DNA from: DASSKW01 sp035690065
GTDB taxonomy: Bacteria; Pseudomonadota; Gammaproteobacteria; Natronospirales; REEB76
Assembly: GCA_035690065.1 (NCBI GenBank)
Contig: DASSKW010000051.1
Coordinates: 1 to 39,312, forward strand
DNA length: 39,312 bases
Direction of reading: 5' to 3'
The notes below the pieces were generated by a model. That model saw nothing but the letters and a program-made list of their open reading frames with translations. It was not told the origin of the DNA and did not search any database. Position numbers and translations under genes: made by a program. This document shows, in pieces, positions 25,339 to 33,681 of this stretch; position 1 is the first letter of the stretch, and each line of letters starts with the position of its first letter.

Positions 25339-25367
25339 ACTTCGCGACATCCGCGCGGCGTAACGAC

Positions 25368-26750
25368 ATGTTCACCGCCAGCACATCCTCTTACGTTACC
25401 CGCAAGCTGTCGTTGCCGGTGGATCTGGCCTCGCTGCAGCACAGCAATCCCGGTCGTTACCCTTTTCTGCTGGAAAGCGTCGCACACGGGACGCCGCAGA
25501 GCCGGCATGACATCCTGTTTTCGTTTCCCGGCGAACGATTGATTTTGAATGCCGATGGCGGTTGTACGAACGGGCAGGGGGCACGATTCGATGCCGGTTT
25601 CCTGGAGATGCTTGATCGGCATTGGCAGCAGTCGCGCACCGACCAGCCTGGCGACATCGGTGCGCCGCCGTTCCGTGGGGGCTGGTTCCTGTATCTCGGT
25701 TATGAGCTGGCAGGCCAGATCGAACCATCTCTGAAGTTACCGGCCGGTGACGCCTTGCCGATAGCCTGTGCGACGCGCGTTCCGGCCGCGATAGTCGTGG
25801 ATCATGCCGATGACACAGCCACACTGGTTGCTGAGGTCGGACAGTCGGAATTGCTGGACGCGATGCAAGCGGATATGCATGAATTGCAGGCTGTGCGTAC
25901 CGGATCCATTCCATTACTTGCTTCGCCGCTGGAAGAAGAAGAACCGGCGCGTTATCTCCAGGCGGTCGATCGTGCGCGGCGCTATATTCTGGATGGCGAC
26001 ATCTTTCAGGCCAATCTGTCGCGTCGTTGGCATGCCGGACTGGATAGGCAAGTCACGCCAGCTGATCTCTATCGGCGTTTGCGACAAGCCAACCCGGCGC
26101 CATTTGCGGGCCTGGCGTATTACGGCGACAGCGCTGTCATCAGCTCATCACCTGAACGCCTGGTATCCGTCAGAAACAGACGCATAGACGCAAGGCCCAT
26201 CGCTGGTACCCGGCCCCGTCATGCTGATGCGAAGCGTGACGCGGCCCTGATCCGGGAATTGATCGAACACCCGAAAGAACGTGCCGAGCACGTGATGCTG
26301 CTGGATCTGGAGCGCAACGATCTGGGTCGGATCGCCCGAACCGGTAGTGTGCAGGTGGACGAGGTCATGGTCGTCGAATCCTACACGCACGTGCATCACA
26401 TCGTCTCCAATGTCTGCGCACGATTGCGTGACGAAGTTTCGCCGGGCGAGGTAATTCGGGCGGTATTTCCGGGTGGCACGATCACCGGTTGCCCGAAAGT
26501 ACGCTGCATGGAGATCATCGCGGAGCTGGAACGGATGCCGCGCGAAGCTTATACCGGCTCCATGGGGTACCTGAACCACGATGGTGATATGGATATGAAT
26601 ATCCTGATCCGGACTCTGGTTCAGAAGGGTGATCAGCTCGAATTCCGGGCCGGAGCCGGGATCGTCGCCGACTCGATTCCGGAATTCGAATTGGACGAGA
26701 CCCGCGCCAAGGCCCGCGGGTTGGCGCGCGCGCTGGGAGCACAGGTATGA
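25368..26750 (+). CDS. pabB: Aminodeoxychorismate synthase component I
   Basis: PabB converts chorismate and ammonia to 4-amino-4-deoxychorismate, the first committed step to p-aminobenzoate and folate. The 460-residue product carries the chorismate-binding fold in its C-terminal half: DIFQANLSRRW, NPAPFAGLAYYGDSAVISSSPERL, LDLERNDLGRIA, VFPGGTITGCPK and FRAGAGIVADSIPE. The motif at 277-284 is PIAGTRPR, with Ala where E. coli PabB has the catalytic Lys of PIKGT; Ala is normal in TrpE. The pabB call rests on the overlapping pabC gene and the fab-mltG-tmk-holB context. The ATG at 25368 has a weak ribosome-binding site; a TTG at 25335 overlapping fabF is an alternative. Confidence 0.88.
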   Translation: MFTASTSSYVTRKLSLPVDLASLQHSNPGRYPFLLESVAHGTPQSRHDILFSFPGERLILNADGGCTNGQGARFDAGFLEMLDRHWQQSRTDQPGDIGAPPFRGGWFLYLGYELAGQIEPSLKLPAGDALPIACATRVPAAIVVDHADDTATLVAEVGQSELLDAMQADMHELQAVRTGSIPLLASPLEEEEPARYLQAVDRARRYILDGDIFQANLSRRWHAGLDRQVTPADLYRRLRQANPAPFAGLAYYGDSAVISSSPERLVSVRNRRIDARPIAGTRPRHADAKRDAALIRELIEHPKERAEHVMLLDLERNDLGRIARTGSVQVDEVMVVESYTHVHHIVSNVCARLRDEVSPGEVIRAVFPGGTITGCPKVRCMEIIAELERMPREAYTGSMGYLNHDGDMDMNILIRTLVQKGDQLEFRAGAGIVADSIPEFELDETRAKARGLARALGAQV

Positions 26751-27568
26751 GTGCGCGTTGCTGGATCAATGGTAAACCCGGTACCCGAGTTGCGGCGACG
26801 GATCGAGGTTTGCAATACGGGGATGGCGTGTTCGAGACCATGGCGGTGCGACACGGCCGGATAACGTTACTGGAAATGCATCTGCAACGGCTCATGGAAG
26901 GTTGTGAACGTCTGGGTATTCCACCACCGTCAGTTGCATCGATTCAGGATGAGCTGGATGCCGCAGTAACCGATCAGGCGCAGGCCATCCTGAAACTTAT
27001 CGTCACCCGTGGCAGCGGCGGCCGGGGCTATCGACCGGCTCAGACCATTACTCCAACGCGGATACTGACTCTGCACGATTGGCCTGCCCACCCGGAGAGC
27101 TGGTGGCAAGACGGCATTCACGCCCGAATATGCAACACTATCCTGGGCAGTAATCCACAGCTTGCCGGGCTTAAACACCTGAATCGTTTGGAACAGGTGC
27201 TGGCACGCGCAGAATGGTCCGGTGTGGATACGGCGCAGGAAGGCTTGATGAAGGATGCTGACGGTACGGTGATCGAAGGTACAATGACCAACGTATTTGC
27301 GCTTCTTGCCGACGGGGTATTGATGACACCAGATGTACGTAATTGTGGCGTGGCCGGTGTCATGCGCCGCTACCTTATTGGGAAGGCGAAACAGGCGGGG
27401 GTACCGATGCGTGTCAGCAAGTTGACAATCCCGGAACTGGATGAAGCCAGGGAAGTATTCGTGTGCAACTCGGTCATCGGTGTGTGGCCGGTAACCAGGA
27501 TCGGCGAGCGGGATTACCCAGTGGGTGAGATGACGCGCAGAATCCAGCAATGGACTGATGAACTATGA
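26747..27568 (+). CDS. pabC: Aminodeoxychorismate lyase
   Basis: PabC splits 4-amino-4-deoxychorismate into p-aminobenzoate and pyruvate using pyridoxal phosphate. The 273-residue fold-type IV protein has the family start CWINGKPG, the segment TDRGLQYGDGVFETM, the PLP lysine in LAGLKHLNRLEQVLAR (Lys143), and EGTMTNVFALLADG. It overlaps pabB and mltG by 4 bp each, so all three are translationally coupled. Branched-chain aminotransferases share the fold, but the context and length favour PabC. Confidence 0.93.
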   Translation: MSARCWINGKPGTRVAATDRGLQYGDGVFETMAVRHGRITLLEMHLQRLMEGCERLGIPPPSVASIQDELDAAVTDQAQAILKLIVTRGSGGRGYRPAQTITPTRILTLHDWPAHPESWWQDGIHARICNTILGSNPQLAGLKHLNRLEQVLARAEWSGVDTAQEGLMKDADGTVIEGTMTNVFALLADGVLMTPDVRNCGVAGVMRRYLIGKAKQAGVPMRVSKLTIPELDEAREVFVCNSVIGVWPVTRIGERDYPVGEMTRRIQQWTDEL

Positions 27569-28596
27569 TACGGATAGTCCGGATTTTCAGAATCATGGTG
27601 TTGCTGGCAGTAGCGAGCGCGATACTCGGCGCAGTGCTGTTCTATCGCATCTGTTACCAGCAGCCGTTACTGAGCGGGCGGCAGGCAGTGGTCGTAGAGA
27701 TCACGCAGGGCAAGCCGCTGCGAGTCGTCGCATTCGAGCTCGGTCAGCAAGGTGTATTACCGCATCCTTTGAGTCTGGTTCTGCTCGCACGTCTGCGTGG
27801 ACAATCCGGCGCCATGCGCGCGGGCGAGTACCGGATACAGCCGGGCACGACAGTAGCTGGATTGCTGGATCAGTTTGTGAGTGGCCATGTGGTTCTGCAT
27901 TCGCTGACTCTGGTGGATGGGTGGAATTTCAAACAGGTCCTTGATGCCGTCGAGCAGGACCCCTATCTGACTCATACTCTGCAGGGTATGACACCAGCCG
28001 GAGTAATGGCACGATTGGGGCATCCGCAACAACATCCGGAAGGGATGTTCTATCCGGATACCTACAGTTTCTCGCGTGGGACCACTGACGTATCATTCCT
28101 GCGACGCGCTTATCAGAGCATGCAACAGCAACTGGATGCGGCGTGGATGACGCGGGCAGCGGACCTGCCGTATAAATCTCCATACGATGCACTGATCATG
28201 GCGTCAGTCATCGAGAAAGAGACTGCCCAACCGACTGAGCGTGCACAGATCGCGGGCGTATTCGTCCGGCGATTACAGAAGGGTATGAAACTGCAGTCCG
28301 ATCCGACCGTGATTTATGGTCTCGGTGATGCGTATAACGGTGATATCACCTTCAAAGATTTGCGCAAGGATACGCCTTACAATAGTTATACACGTTACGG
28401 GTTGCCACCGACCCCGATCTGCATGCCGGCACTCGCATCTATCCAGGCAGCCTTGCATCCGGCACCGGGCAACGCGCTCTATTTCGTCGCCAAAGGCAAT
28501 GGCACTCACCAGTTCTCGGCGACCCTGGCCGAACAAAATGCGGCAGTACAGAAATACCAGTTATCCAACCACGGTCACAACCAGCATAAAAAATGA
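27565..28596 (+). CDS. mltG: Endolytic peptidoglycan transglycosylase MltG
   Basis: MltG is an inner-membrane enzyme that cuts newly made glycan strands and so ends their elongation. The 343-residue protein has one N-terminal membrane helix (about 8-28), a LysM-like region (VEITQGKPLRVVAFELGQQGV) and the YceG catalytic domain. The catalytic glutamate is Glu217 in ASVIEKETAQP, matching E. coli Glu218. RLQKGMKLQSDPTVIYGLG and SYTRYGLPPTPICMP are also conserved. It overlaps tmk by 4 bp. Confidence 0.95.
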   Translation: MIRIVRIFRIMVLLAVASAILGAVLFYRICYQQPLLSGRQAVVVEITQGKPLRVVAFELGQQGVLPHPLSLVLLARLRGQSGAMRAGEYRIQPGTTVAGLLDQFVSGHVVLHSLTLVDGWNFKQVLDAVEQDPYLTHTLQGMTPAGVMARLGHPQQHPEGMFYPDTYSFSRGTTDVSFLRRAYQSMQQQLDAAWMTRAADLPYKSPYDALIMASVIEKETAQPTERAQIAGVFVRRLQKGMKLQSDPTVIYGLGDAYNGDITFKDLRKDTPYNSYTRYGLPPTPICMPALASIQAALHPAPGNALYFVAKGNGTHQFSATLAEQNAAVQKYQLSNHGHNQHKK

Positions 28597-29225
28597 GCAA
28601 GGCGCGTTTCATCAGCGTGGAAGGTATCGAAGGGGTCGGGAAATCCACGCATCTGGGATTTATCCGTGACCAGCTTGTGGCGTGCGGCATCGATGTCTTG
28701 ATGACGCGAGAGCCGGGCGGCACGCCTGCCGCAGAGCGGATTCGTTCATTACTGCTTGATTCGGGTACCGAGCGGTTTTCCCAGGATGCAGAGCTGCTGC
28801 TGATGTTCGCAGCGCGCAGCCTGCATGTCGAAAACGTGATCAGGCCGGCCTTGAAAGCGGGTCGCTGGGTAATCTGCGATCGCTTTGTGGATGCAAGCTA
28901 CGCATATCAGGGTGGCGGCCGCGGCATGCCAACGCAGCGTATCGCGACGCTGGAACGCTGGATACTGAAGGGACTTAAACCAGATCTGACATTGTTGCTG
29001 GATGCTCCGGTGGCAGTAGGGTTGGCACGCATGAACAAACGTGGACACCGCGACCGTTTCGAACGTGAGCAGGCTGCATTCTTCGAGCGTGTACGGCGAG
29101 TCTATCTGGCGCGTGCGAAACGTGAGCCGCGGCGTCTGCAGGTAGTGGCGGCCGGCGGTGAACTTGCACAAGTACAGGAACAGATAAAACATCTCCTTGA
29201 TGCACGTTTGAGGCGTTGGTTGTGA
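28593..29225 (+). CDS. tmk: Thymidylate kinase
   Basis: Tmk phosphorylates dTMP to dTDP with ATP. The 210-residue protein has the P-loop GIEGVGKST (11-19), the DR[YF] motif in CDRFVDASYAYQGGGRG, the TREPGGTPAAE segment of the substrate site and LLLDAPVAVGLARM. It overlaps mltG by 4 bp at its start and holB by 4 bp at its end (GTGA), the usual tmk-holB arrangement. Confidence 0.97.
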   Translation: MSKARFISVEGIEGVGKSTHLGFIRDQLVACGIDVLMTREPGGTPAAERIRSLLLDSGTERFSQDAELLLMFAARSLHVENVIRPALKAGRWVICDRFVDASYAYQGGGRGMPTQRIATLERWILKGLKPDLTLLLDAPVAVGLARMNKRGHRDRFEREQAAFFERVRRVYLARAKREPRRLQVVAAGGELAQVQEQIKHLLDARLRRWL

Positions 29226-30262
29226 GCCAGATCCCGGTGGCCGATATCGGAATCGTGCCATTTCCGTGGCAGGAAGCTGCCTGGCAGCAATTACATGTGC
29301 GCATGCTGGATGCGCGACTGCCGCACGCGTTGCTTATATGTGGCGTGCCCGGCACCGGCAAGGCCCTGTTTGCCAGGCGTTTCGCGCAACTGGCGTTATG
29401 CCACACGCCGGATGCGGGACAGCCTTGCGGCACCTGCAGTGCCTGCACACAATTCCGTGCTGGTAGTCACCCGGATTACCGCTATGTGGCTATTCCTGAG
29501 GACAAGACTGTCATCACCATTGCCCAGATGCGTGAACTGATCACTGCCCTGAACCTGACCAGTCAGCATGGTGGGCGCAAAATCGCCTTGATCGAGCCCG
29601 CGGACGCCATGAATACCGCCGCGGCCAATGCCTTGCTCAAGACCCTGGAAGAGCCTGGCGCCGGGACCTTGTTGATGTTGGTAAGCGCGAGGCCGGCACG
29701 GTTGCTGGCGACCATTCGCAGCCGGTGTCAGATACTGAGGATGTTGCCACCGGCACAGGATCAGGCGCTCGCATGGTTATCCCGGCACGCGCCTCGAAAG
29801 GATTGGCCAGTGTTGCTGGGGCTGGCAGGTGGCGGCCCTCTGGGAGCACTGCAACTTGCCAGTTCCGCCCAGGTTGAAGCCAGACTGGATGTGTTCAATG
29901 CCTTGGAAGAAATACGTACCGGCCGCCGTAATCCGATAGCGTGCGCCAAGGATTGGAGTGCCAAGGATCTGGATATGCTGCTGACTCTGCGACTGCTTCA
30001 GTCCTGGGTTATGGATCTGATCGCGCTGGGGTCAGGAGCCGAAGCTGCAGTGATCAATCAGGATGCGATGGTACTGTTGCAAACCACCGCGCAGGGCATA
30101 CACTTGCGGGGCCTGCATGCTATGTTGGGACGCTTGAATGAAGCCGTGGCACTGGCCAGCACCAGCGTGAACCGGCAGTTGCTGTTGGAAAGTTTGCTTT
30201 CGGATTGGGCAGAAGGGCTGAAGTCACTGGAAGCGGCACCGCTTGCCGCACGGGGAGGATAG
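29222..30262 (+). CDS. holB: DNA polymerase III delta' subunit
   Basis: Delta' is part of the clamp loader that places the beta sliding clamp on DNA. GTG 29222 overlaps the tmk stop by 4 bp and gives a 346-residue protein starting MSQIPVADIGIVPFPWQ; a TTG at 29216 adds two residues. The AAA+ core has a P-loop-like GVPGTGKALF (41-50), a zinc module with Cys60, Cys69, Cys72 and Cys75, NALLKTLEEPGAGTLL and the SRC motif in ATIRSRCQIL. The pilZ gene follows after 6 nt. Confidence 0.93.
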   Translation: MSQIPVADIGIVPFPWQEAAWQQLHVRMLDARLPHALLICGVPGTGKALFARRFAQLALCHTPDAGQPCGTCSACTQFRAGSHPDYRYVAIPEDKTVITIAQMRELITALNLTSQHGGRKIALIEPADAMNTAAANALLKTLEEPGAGTLLMLVSARPARLLATIRSRCQILRMLPPAQDQALAWLSRHAPRKDWPVLLGLAGGGPLGALQLASSAQVEARLDVFNALEEIRTGRRNPIACAKDWSAKDLDMLLTLRLLQSWVMDLIALGSGAEAAVINQDAMVLLQTTAQGIHLRGLHAMLGRLNEAVALASTSVNRQLLLESLLSDWAEGLKSLEAAPLAARGG

Positions 30263-30268
30263 ATACGC

Positions 30269-30616
30269 ATGAGTGCGCCGCGTCAGCAGGGTATTCTCAA
30301 TCTCGCCATCAAGGACAAGAGCGCGCTCTATAGCGCTTATATGCCGTTCATCAAGAACGGCGGCTTGTTCATTCCCACCAACAAACCTTACCAGCTTGGC
30401 GACGAGGTATTCATCCTGTTGCAATTGATGGAATCCCCGGAGCGTCTGCCGGTTGCCGCCAAGGTCGTCTGGGTCACCCCACGTGGCGGGCAAAGCCGCC
30501 GCGCAGCGGGTATCGGTGTGCAGTTCAGCGACCAGGATGGCGGTAACGCACAGCGCAAGATAGAAAGCTATCTGGGTGGCGCACTGCAGGCAGATCGTCC
30601 TACCCATACCATGTAA
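30269..30616 (+). CDS. pilZ: PilZ-domain type IV pilus assembly protein
   Basis: The 115-residue protein matches the small PilZ encoded after holB in Pseudomonas and Xanthomonas, which acts in type IV pilus biogenesis together with the motor system. Features are GILNLAIKDKSALYSAYMPF, KNGGLFIPTNKPYQLGDEVF and AAKVVWVTPRG with AAGIGVQF. The c-di-GMP-binding motifs RxxxR and [DN]xSxxG of canonical PilZ domains are not apparent, as in the P. aeruginosa founding member, which does not bind the nucleotide. GGGGAGGA (30252-30259) precedes the ATG. Confidence 0.92.
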   Translation: MSAPRQQGILNLAIKDKSALYSAYMPFIKNGGLFIPTNKPYQLGDEVFILLQLMESPERLPVAAKVVWVTPRGGQSRRAAGIGVQFSDQDGGNAQRKIESYLGGALQADRPTHTM

Positions 30617-30623
30617 TGAATGA

Positions 30624-31958
30624 ATGATGGTTTCTCAGATCAGGCCAACCGGGGCTGATGTTCAATCGCTGGCGGAACGAGCGCGCAAGCAGGGCCAGAT
30701 GGGCGCGTGGGCTGCAGCGGATGAGTTGTATGCGCAGGTATTGAAACGTGAACCTGAACACGCGGAAGCGCTGGGGTTCATGGGGATGCGAGCTCTGAAC
30801 GACGGGGAATTCGCCAGGAGTATCGATCTTCTACAGCATGCCCTGCAGGTTGATCCTGATGATGCCGGAGCCTACAAGAATCTGGGGTTGGCTCAACGCG
30901 CCGTCGGCGCTTACGATGCAGCGCTCGCAGCATTCGATGCGGCATTATCCCGCAAACCCGAGTTTCCCGTCGCTCTGTTGAACAAGGGTACAGTGCTGGA
31001 ACAGCTCGGCAAAAACGATGAAGCCATAACCTGTTATCTGACGGCGCTCGGTCAGGCGGAGAAGATCGGTCTATTGCGAGCAGACGATCTACCATCGGGC
31101 TTGCGGAGCCTGTTGCAACATGCGATTACGGTGAGCCAGCAGGCACGAATCGACTGGATTTCAGACATATTGGCGCCATTGCGCATGCAGTACGGTGCAG
31201 CAGCGCTGACACGCGTTGACCAGTGTCTGGCGCAGCATTTCGGTAAAGTACCCGCTGGCTCAAGCCATCCTCTTCAACGACCTACTTTTATGACTTTCCC
31301 CGGTATCCCGGCACGGGCCTGGTTTGAACGCAGCGAATTTCCGTGGCTGGCAACTCTGGAAGCGAGATCCGGAGAAATCCGCGCTGAATTGCTCGAAGTC
31401 TTACGCAGTGATGAGGGGTTTCGTCCTTTCGTGGATATCGACAAGGCACACCCCGGGGCTGCCTATTGGGAAGGCGTGAATCAATCACCGAGCTGGAATG
31501 CATTTTTCTTTTATCGTGACGGTGAGCGCTTTGAGGACAATTGTCAGCGTTGCCCGATAACGGCTGCAGCGCTGGATTCGATTCCAATAAACCGGGTTGC
31601 GGATCACTCGCCGGAAGCATTTTTTTCGGTATTGAAACCAGGTGCACATATTCCACCGCATACTGGAGTCGCGAATATCAGACTGGTATCGCATCTTCCA
31701 TTGATCATCCCGTCTGACTGCGGTATTCGGGTCGGTACGGAAACCCGCGGTTGGAAAGAGGGGCAGTGCATCGTGTTCGACGATACCTTCGAGCATGAGG
31801 CCTGGAACCGCAGCGACAAGACACGTGTGGTACTGATTTTCGATATCTGGAACCCGTATCTGTCGCTTCCTGAACGGGAGGTCATGCGTGCCGTGATCGA
31901 GGGATTAAGCGGGTTCAGACATCATCATGGGCAGACAAGTGAAAGTTACACTTCATGA
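30624..31958 (+). CDS. TPR and aspartyl/asparaginyl beta-hydroxylase fusion protein
   Basis: The 444-residue protein has an N-terminal TPR region (about 14-145; ALGFMGMRALNDGEFARSI, AYKNLGLAQRAVGAYDAAL, ALLNKGTVLEQLGKNDEAI), a linker, and a C-terminal AspH-family 2-oxoglutarate/Fe(II) oxygenase domain (about 220-415). The iron ligands are His346 in PPHTGVANIRLVSHLPLI and His391 in FDDTFEHEAWN. AspH enzymes lack the usual acidic ligand, and none is obvious here. Arg401 in KTRVVLIFDIW may bind 2-oxoglutarate. The family hydroxylates Asp or Asn in proteins or small molecules; the target here is unknown. It lies 7 nt after pilZ and ends at a strong terminator. No signal peptide is seen. Confidence 0.88.
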   Translation: MMVSQIRPTGADVQSLAERARKQGQMGAWAAADELYAQVLKREPEHAEALGFMGMRALNDGEFARSIDLLQHALQVDPDDAGAYKNLGLAQRAVGAYDAALAAFDAALSRKPEFPVALLNKGTVLEQLGKNDEAITCYLTALGQAEKIGLLRADDLPSGLRSLLQHAITVSQQARIDWISDILAPLRMQYGAAALTRVDQCLAQHFGKVPAGSSHPLQRPTFMTFPGIPARAWFERSEFPWLATLEARSGEIRAELLEVLRSDEGFRPFVDIDKAHPGAAYWEGVNQSPSWNAFFFYRDGERFEDNCQRCPITAAALDSIPINRVADHSPEAFFSVLKPGAHIPPHTGVANIRLVSHLPLIIPSDCGIRVGTETRGWKEGQCIVFDDTFEHEAWNRSDKTRVVLIFDIWNPYLSLPEREVMRAVIEGLSGFRHHHGQTSESYTS

Positions 31959-31980
31959 TTGACAATAAGAACCGGTGTTG

Positions 31981-32011
31981 AAAAACAAGCCGCTGAAAGC
32001 GGCTTGTTTTT
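31981..32011. terminator. Bidirectional intrinsic terminator
   Basis: AAAAACAAGCCGC (31981-31993) pairs perfectly with GCGGCTTGTTTTT (31999-32011) around loop TGAAA. The A-run and T-run flanking a GC-rich core allow it to work on both strands. It lies between the convergent hydroxylase and cyclic-nucleotide-domain genes. Confidence 0.92.
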
Positions 32012-32032
32012 AATGCAGAACAGCTTGCCGAC

Positions 32033-33079
32033 TCAAGAAGCGATGGCCGACAGACCACCTTTCAGTACATAGGCATCGAATCCGCGTTCACTCAGGATAT
32101 AAGCGCCGGCCGAACTGCGGCGGCCAGTATCGCAGTACACCACGTACTTGCGTTTCGGATCCAGGGTATCGAGTTTCAGGCGAATGAAGTAGAGCGGGAT
32201 GTTGATGGCGCCGTCCTGATGTTGGTTCTCGAATTCGCTGGGTAAGCGCACATCGAGCCATTGCCCGCCGCCGGTGATGAGCTTCCTGGCTTCATCATAG
32301 TTGACCCATTTTTGCAGCGGTTCGTTCAGCAGAGTCTTGAAGTCCTCTTTTGCGAGTCGTACCAGAGAGCCATCCGTCTGCATGGTGATGGTGGCATTGC
32401 GCTTGGCATCGGAGATCAACGCTTCTTCGCCGAAGCTGTCACCGACACCCAATTCCGCCAGTTTGATACCGGCCTTGTTGGTGGGCGTCTCGCGCGTCAC
32501 CACGCAACGGCCGGCGGCGACGATGTAGAAGAAATCGCCTTCATCGCCCTGCTTGATGATCACGTCACCGGGCTTGCGGGTGATGTGTTCCATACGCATG
32601 AACATGGCCTGGATGTTGGCAGGCGGGATGCGATGGAAGGCCTTGGTCTGCAGGATGGTGGTCATCCAGTCATCTGCCGGGGTCTCTTCCTGGGCCTGCA
32701 GTTCGCCGACCTCGAACGCGCCGGTCTGATCCCAGGTGAGCATGATGTCCAGCAGGTCACTGTCCACCGCAAAGAATTCGATATCCGTCTTGGCACGTAC
32801 CGAGAGATGGCGTGGCATCTGGGGGGCCAGCGGGTGACGGGCTTCGTCGCTGCCCGCGGCGATGGTCTTGATGATCTTGTCCCCTGAACGCAGCTCGATC
32901 TCGCCCTTGACCAGATAGACGGTACGCTTGTCGCTGTCGCCCTGTTTGAACACATAGCGGCCGGCGCCCAGATCCTGAAGCTGGGTTTTGCTGGCGATAT
33001 CCGCCTGATTTTCCGGTTTGAGGCCGCTCAGCGGGGAGAAATTCTTGACGAGCTCGCGGTCGAGTGGTCTGGTCGCCAT
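32033..33079 (-). CDS. Double cyclic-nucleotide-binding domain and rhodanese protein
   Basis: The 348-residue soluble protein has two cNMP-binding (Crp-type) beta-barrels at about 14-120 and 142-255 and a C-terminal rhodanese domain at about 262-345. The second barrel has PGDVIIKQGDEGDFFYIVAAG and the phosphate-cassette-like FGEEALISDAKRNAT, with Arg227, so it could bind cAMP or cGMP. The first barrel lacks that cassette and may not bind nucleotide. The rhodanese has QWLDVRLPSEFENQHQDGAINIP and Cys316 in VVYCDTGRRSS, a plausible sulfur-accepting residue. There is no helix-turn-helix, so it is not a Crp-type regulator. Its target and physiological role are unknown. It is alone on the minus strand, with a 197-bp gap to the next gene. 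Confidence 0.92.
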   Translation of the reverse strand: MATRPLDRELVKNFSPLSGLKPENQADIASKTQLQDLGAGRYVFKQGDSDKRTVYLVKGEIELRSGDKIIKTIAAGSDEARHPLAPQMPRHLSVRAKTDIEFFAVDSDLLDIMLTWDQTGAFEVGELQAQEETPADDWMTTILQTKAFHRIPPANIQAMFMRMEHITRKPGDVIIKQGDEGDFFYIVAAGRCVVTRETPTNKAGIKLAELGVGDSFGEEALISDAKRNATITMQTDGSLVRLAKEDFKTLLNEPLQKWVNYDEARKLITGGGQWLDVRLPSEFENQHQDGAINIPLYFIRLKLDTLDPKRKYVVYCDTGRRSSAGAYILSERGFDAYVLKGGLSAIAS

Positions 33080-33276
33080 GCCTTAGGAACCTTGGGGTCT
33101 TGTTGTTATGAAAGGGTACTCCAACCCCTCGCACGCAAGAGGTTTGAATATTTTGCAGTCTAGCATAAGCATCCTGTTCATCACTCTATCCACAACCTCG
33201 TTTCGGGTAGATCAGGGCTCAAATCGAAGGCTTGAATCTGATTTAAGTATTTATTGTAACCGGTTGATGGAAATGC

Positions 33277-33681
33277 TTATTTTACTTCATGCTTCGTAAT
33301 AGAAACGGGACGACGATTAGCTCCCACCCGCACGTAAGTCATCTTTGCAGTCGCCACCTTTACGCAGGTCTCGGTGTTGCCATCATTGCGCTGAGAAAAT
33401 ACGGTGACATCTATGGTGATAGATGTATTACCGCGGCGTGCCACGTCGGTGTAGAAGCTGACGACATCGCCCACATAGACCGGGCCCACGAATACGAAAT
33501 CGTTAACCGCGACGGTGACAACCCGGCCGCCGGCTTCACGAAAGGCGAGGATCGCGCCTCCGATGTCGGCATGGGACATGATCCAGCCGCCGAAGATATC
33601 GCCCAGGCCATTCGTATCCTTGGGCATGGCGAGGGTACGGACCGTCGCTTCACGGTCCTTGGGCATCTGGTCGAAGGTCAT
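33277..33681 (-). CDS. Acyl-CoA thioesterase, hot-dog fold (YciA-like)
   Basis: The 134-residue protein has the layout of the YciA/BFIT family: TLAMPKDTNGLGDIFGGWIMSHADIGGAIL with the catalytic aspartate in NGLGDIFGGW, VAVNDFVFVGPVYVGDVVSFYTDV and TYVRVGANRRPVSI. These enzymes hydrolyse acyl-CoA to free acid and CoA in the cytoplasm. Its ATG overlaps the stop of the beta-oxidation gene by 4 bp, so both are made together and probably act on the same acyl-CoA pool. Confidence 0.9.
   Translation of the reverse strand: MTFDQMPKDREATVRTLAMPKDTNGLGDIFGGWIMSHADIGGAILAFREAGGRVVTVAVNDFVFVGPVYVGDVVSFYTDVARRGNTSITIDVTVFSQRNDGNTETCVKVATAKMTYVRVGANRRPVSITKHEVK

Noticed and set aside
23818..25350. Minus-strand ORF (510 residues) covering acpP and fabF
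   Set aside because: It is an antisense shadow; the sequence is His- and Gly-rich without recognisable motifs, while the plus strand encodes acpP and fabF.
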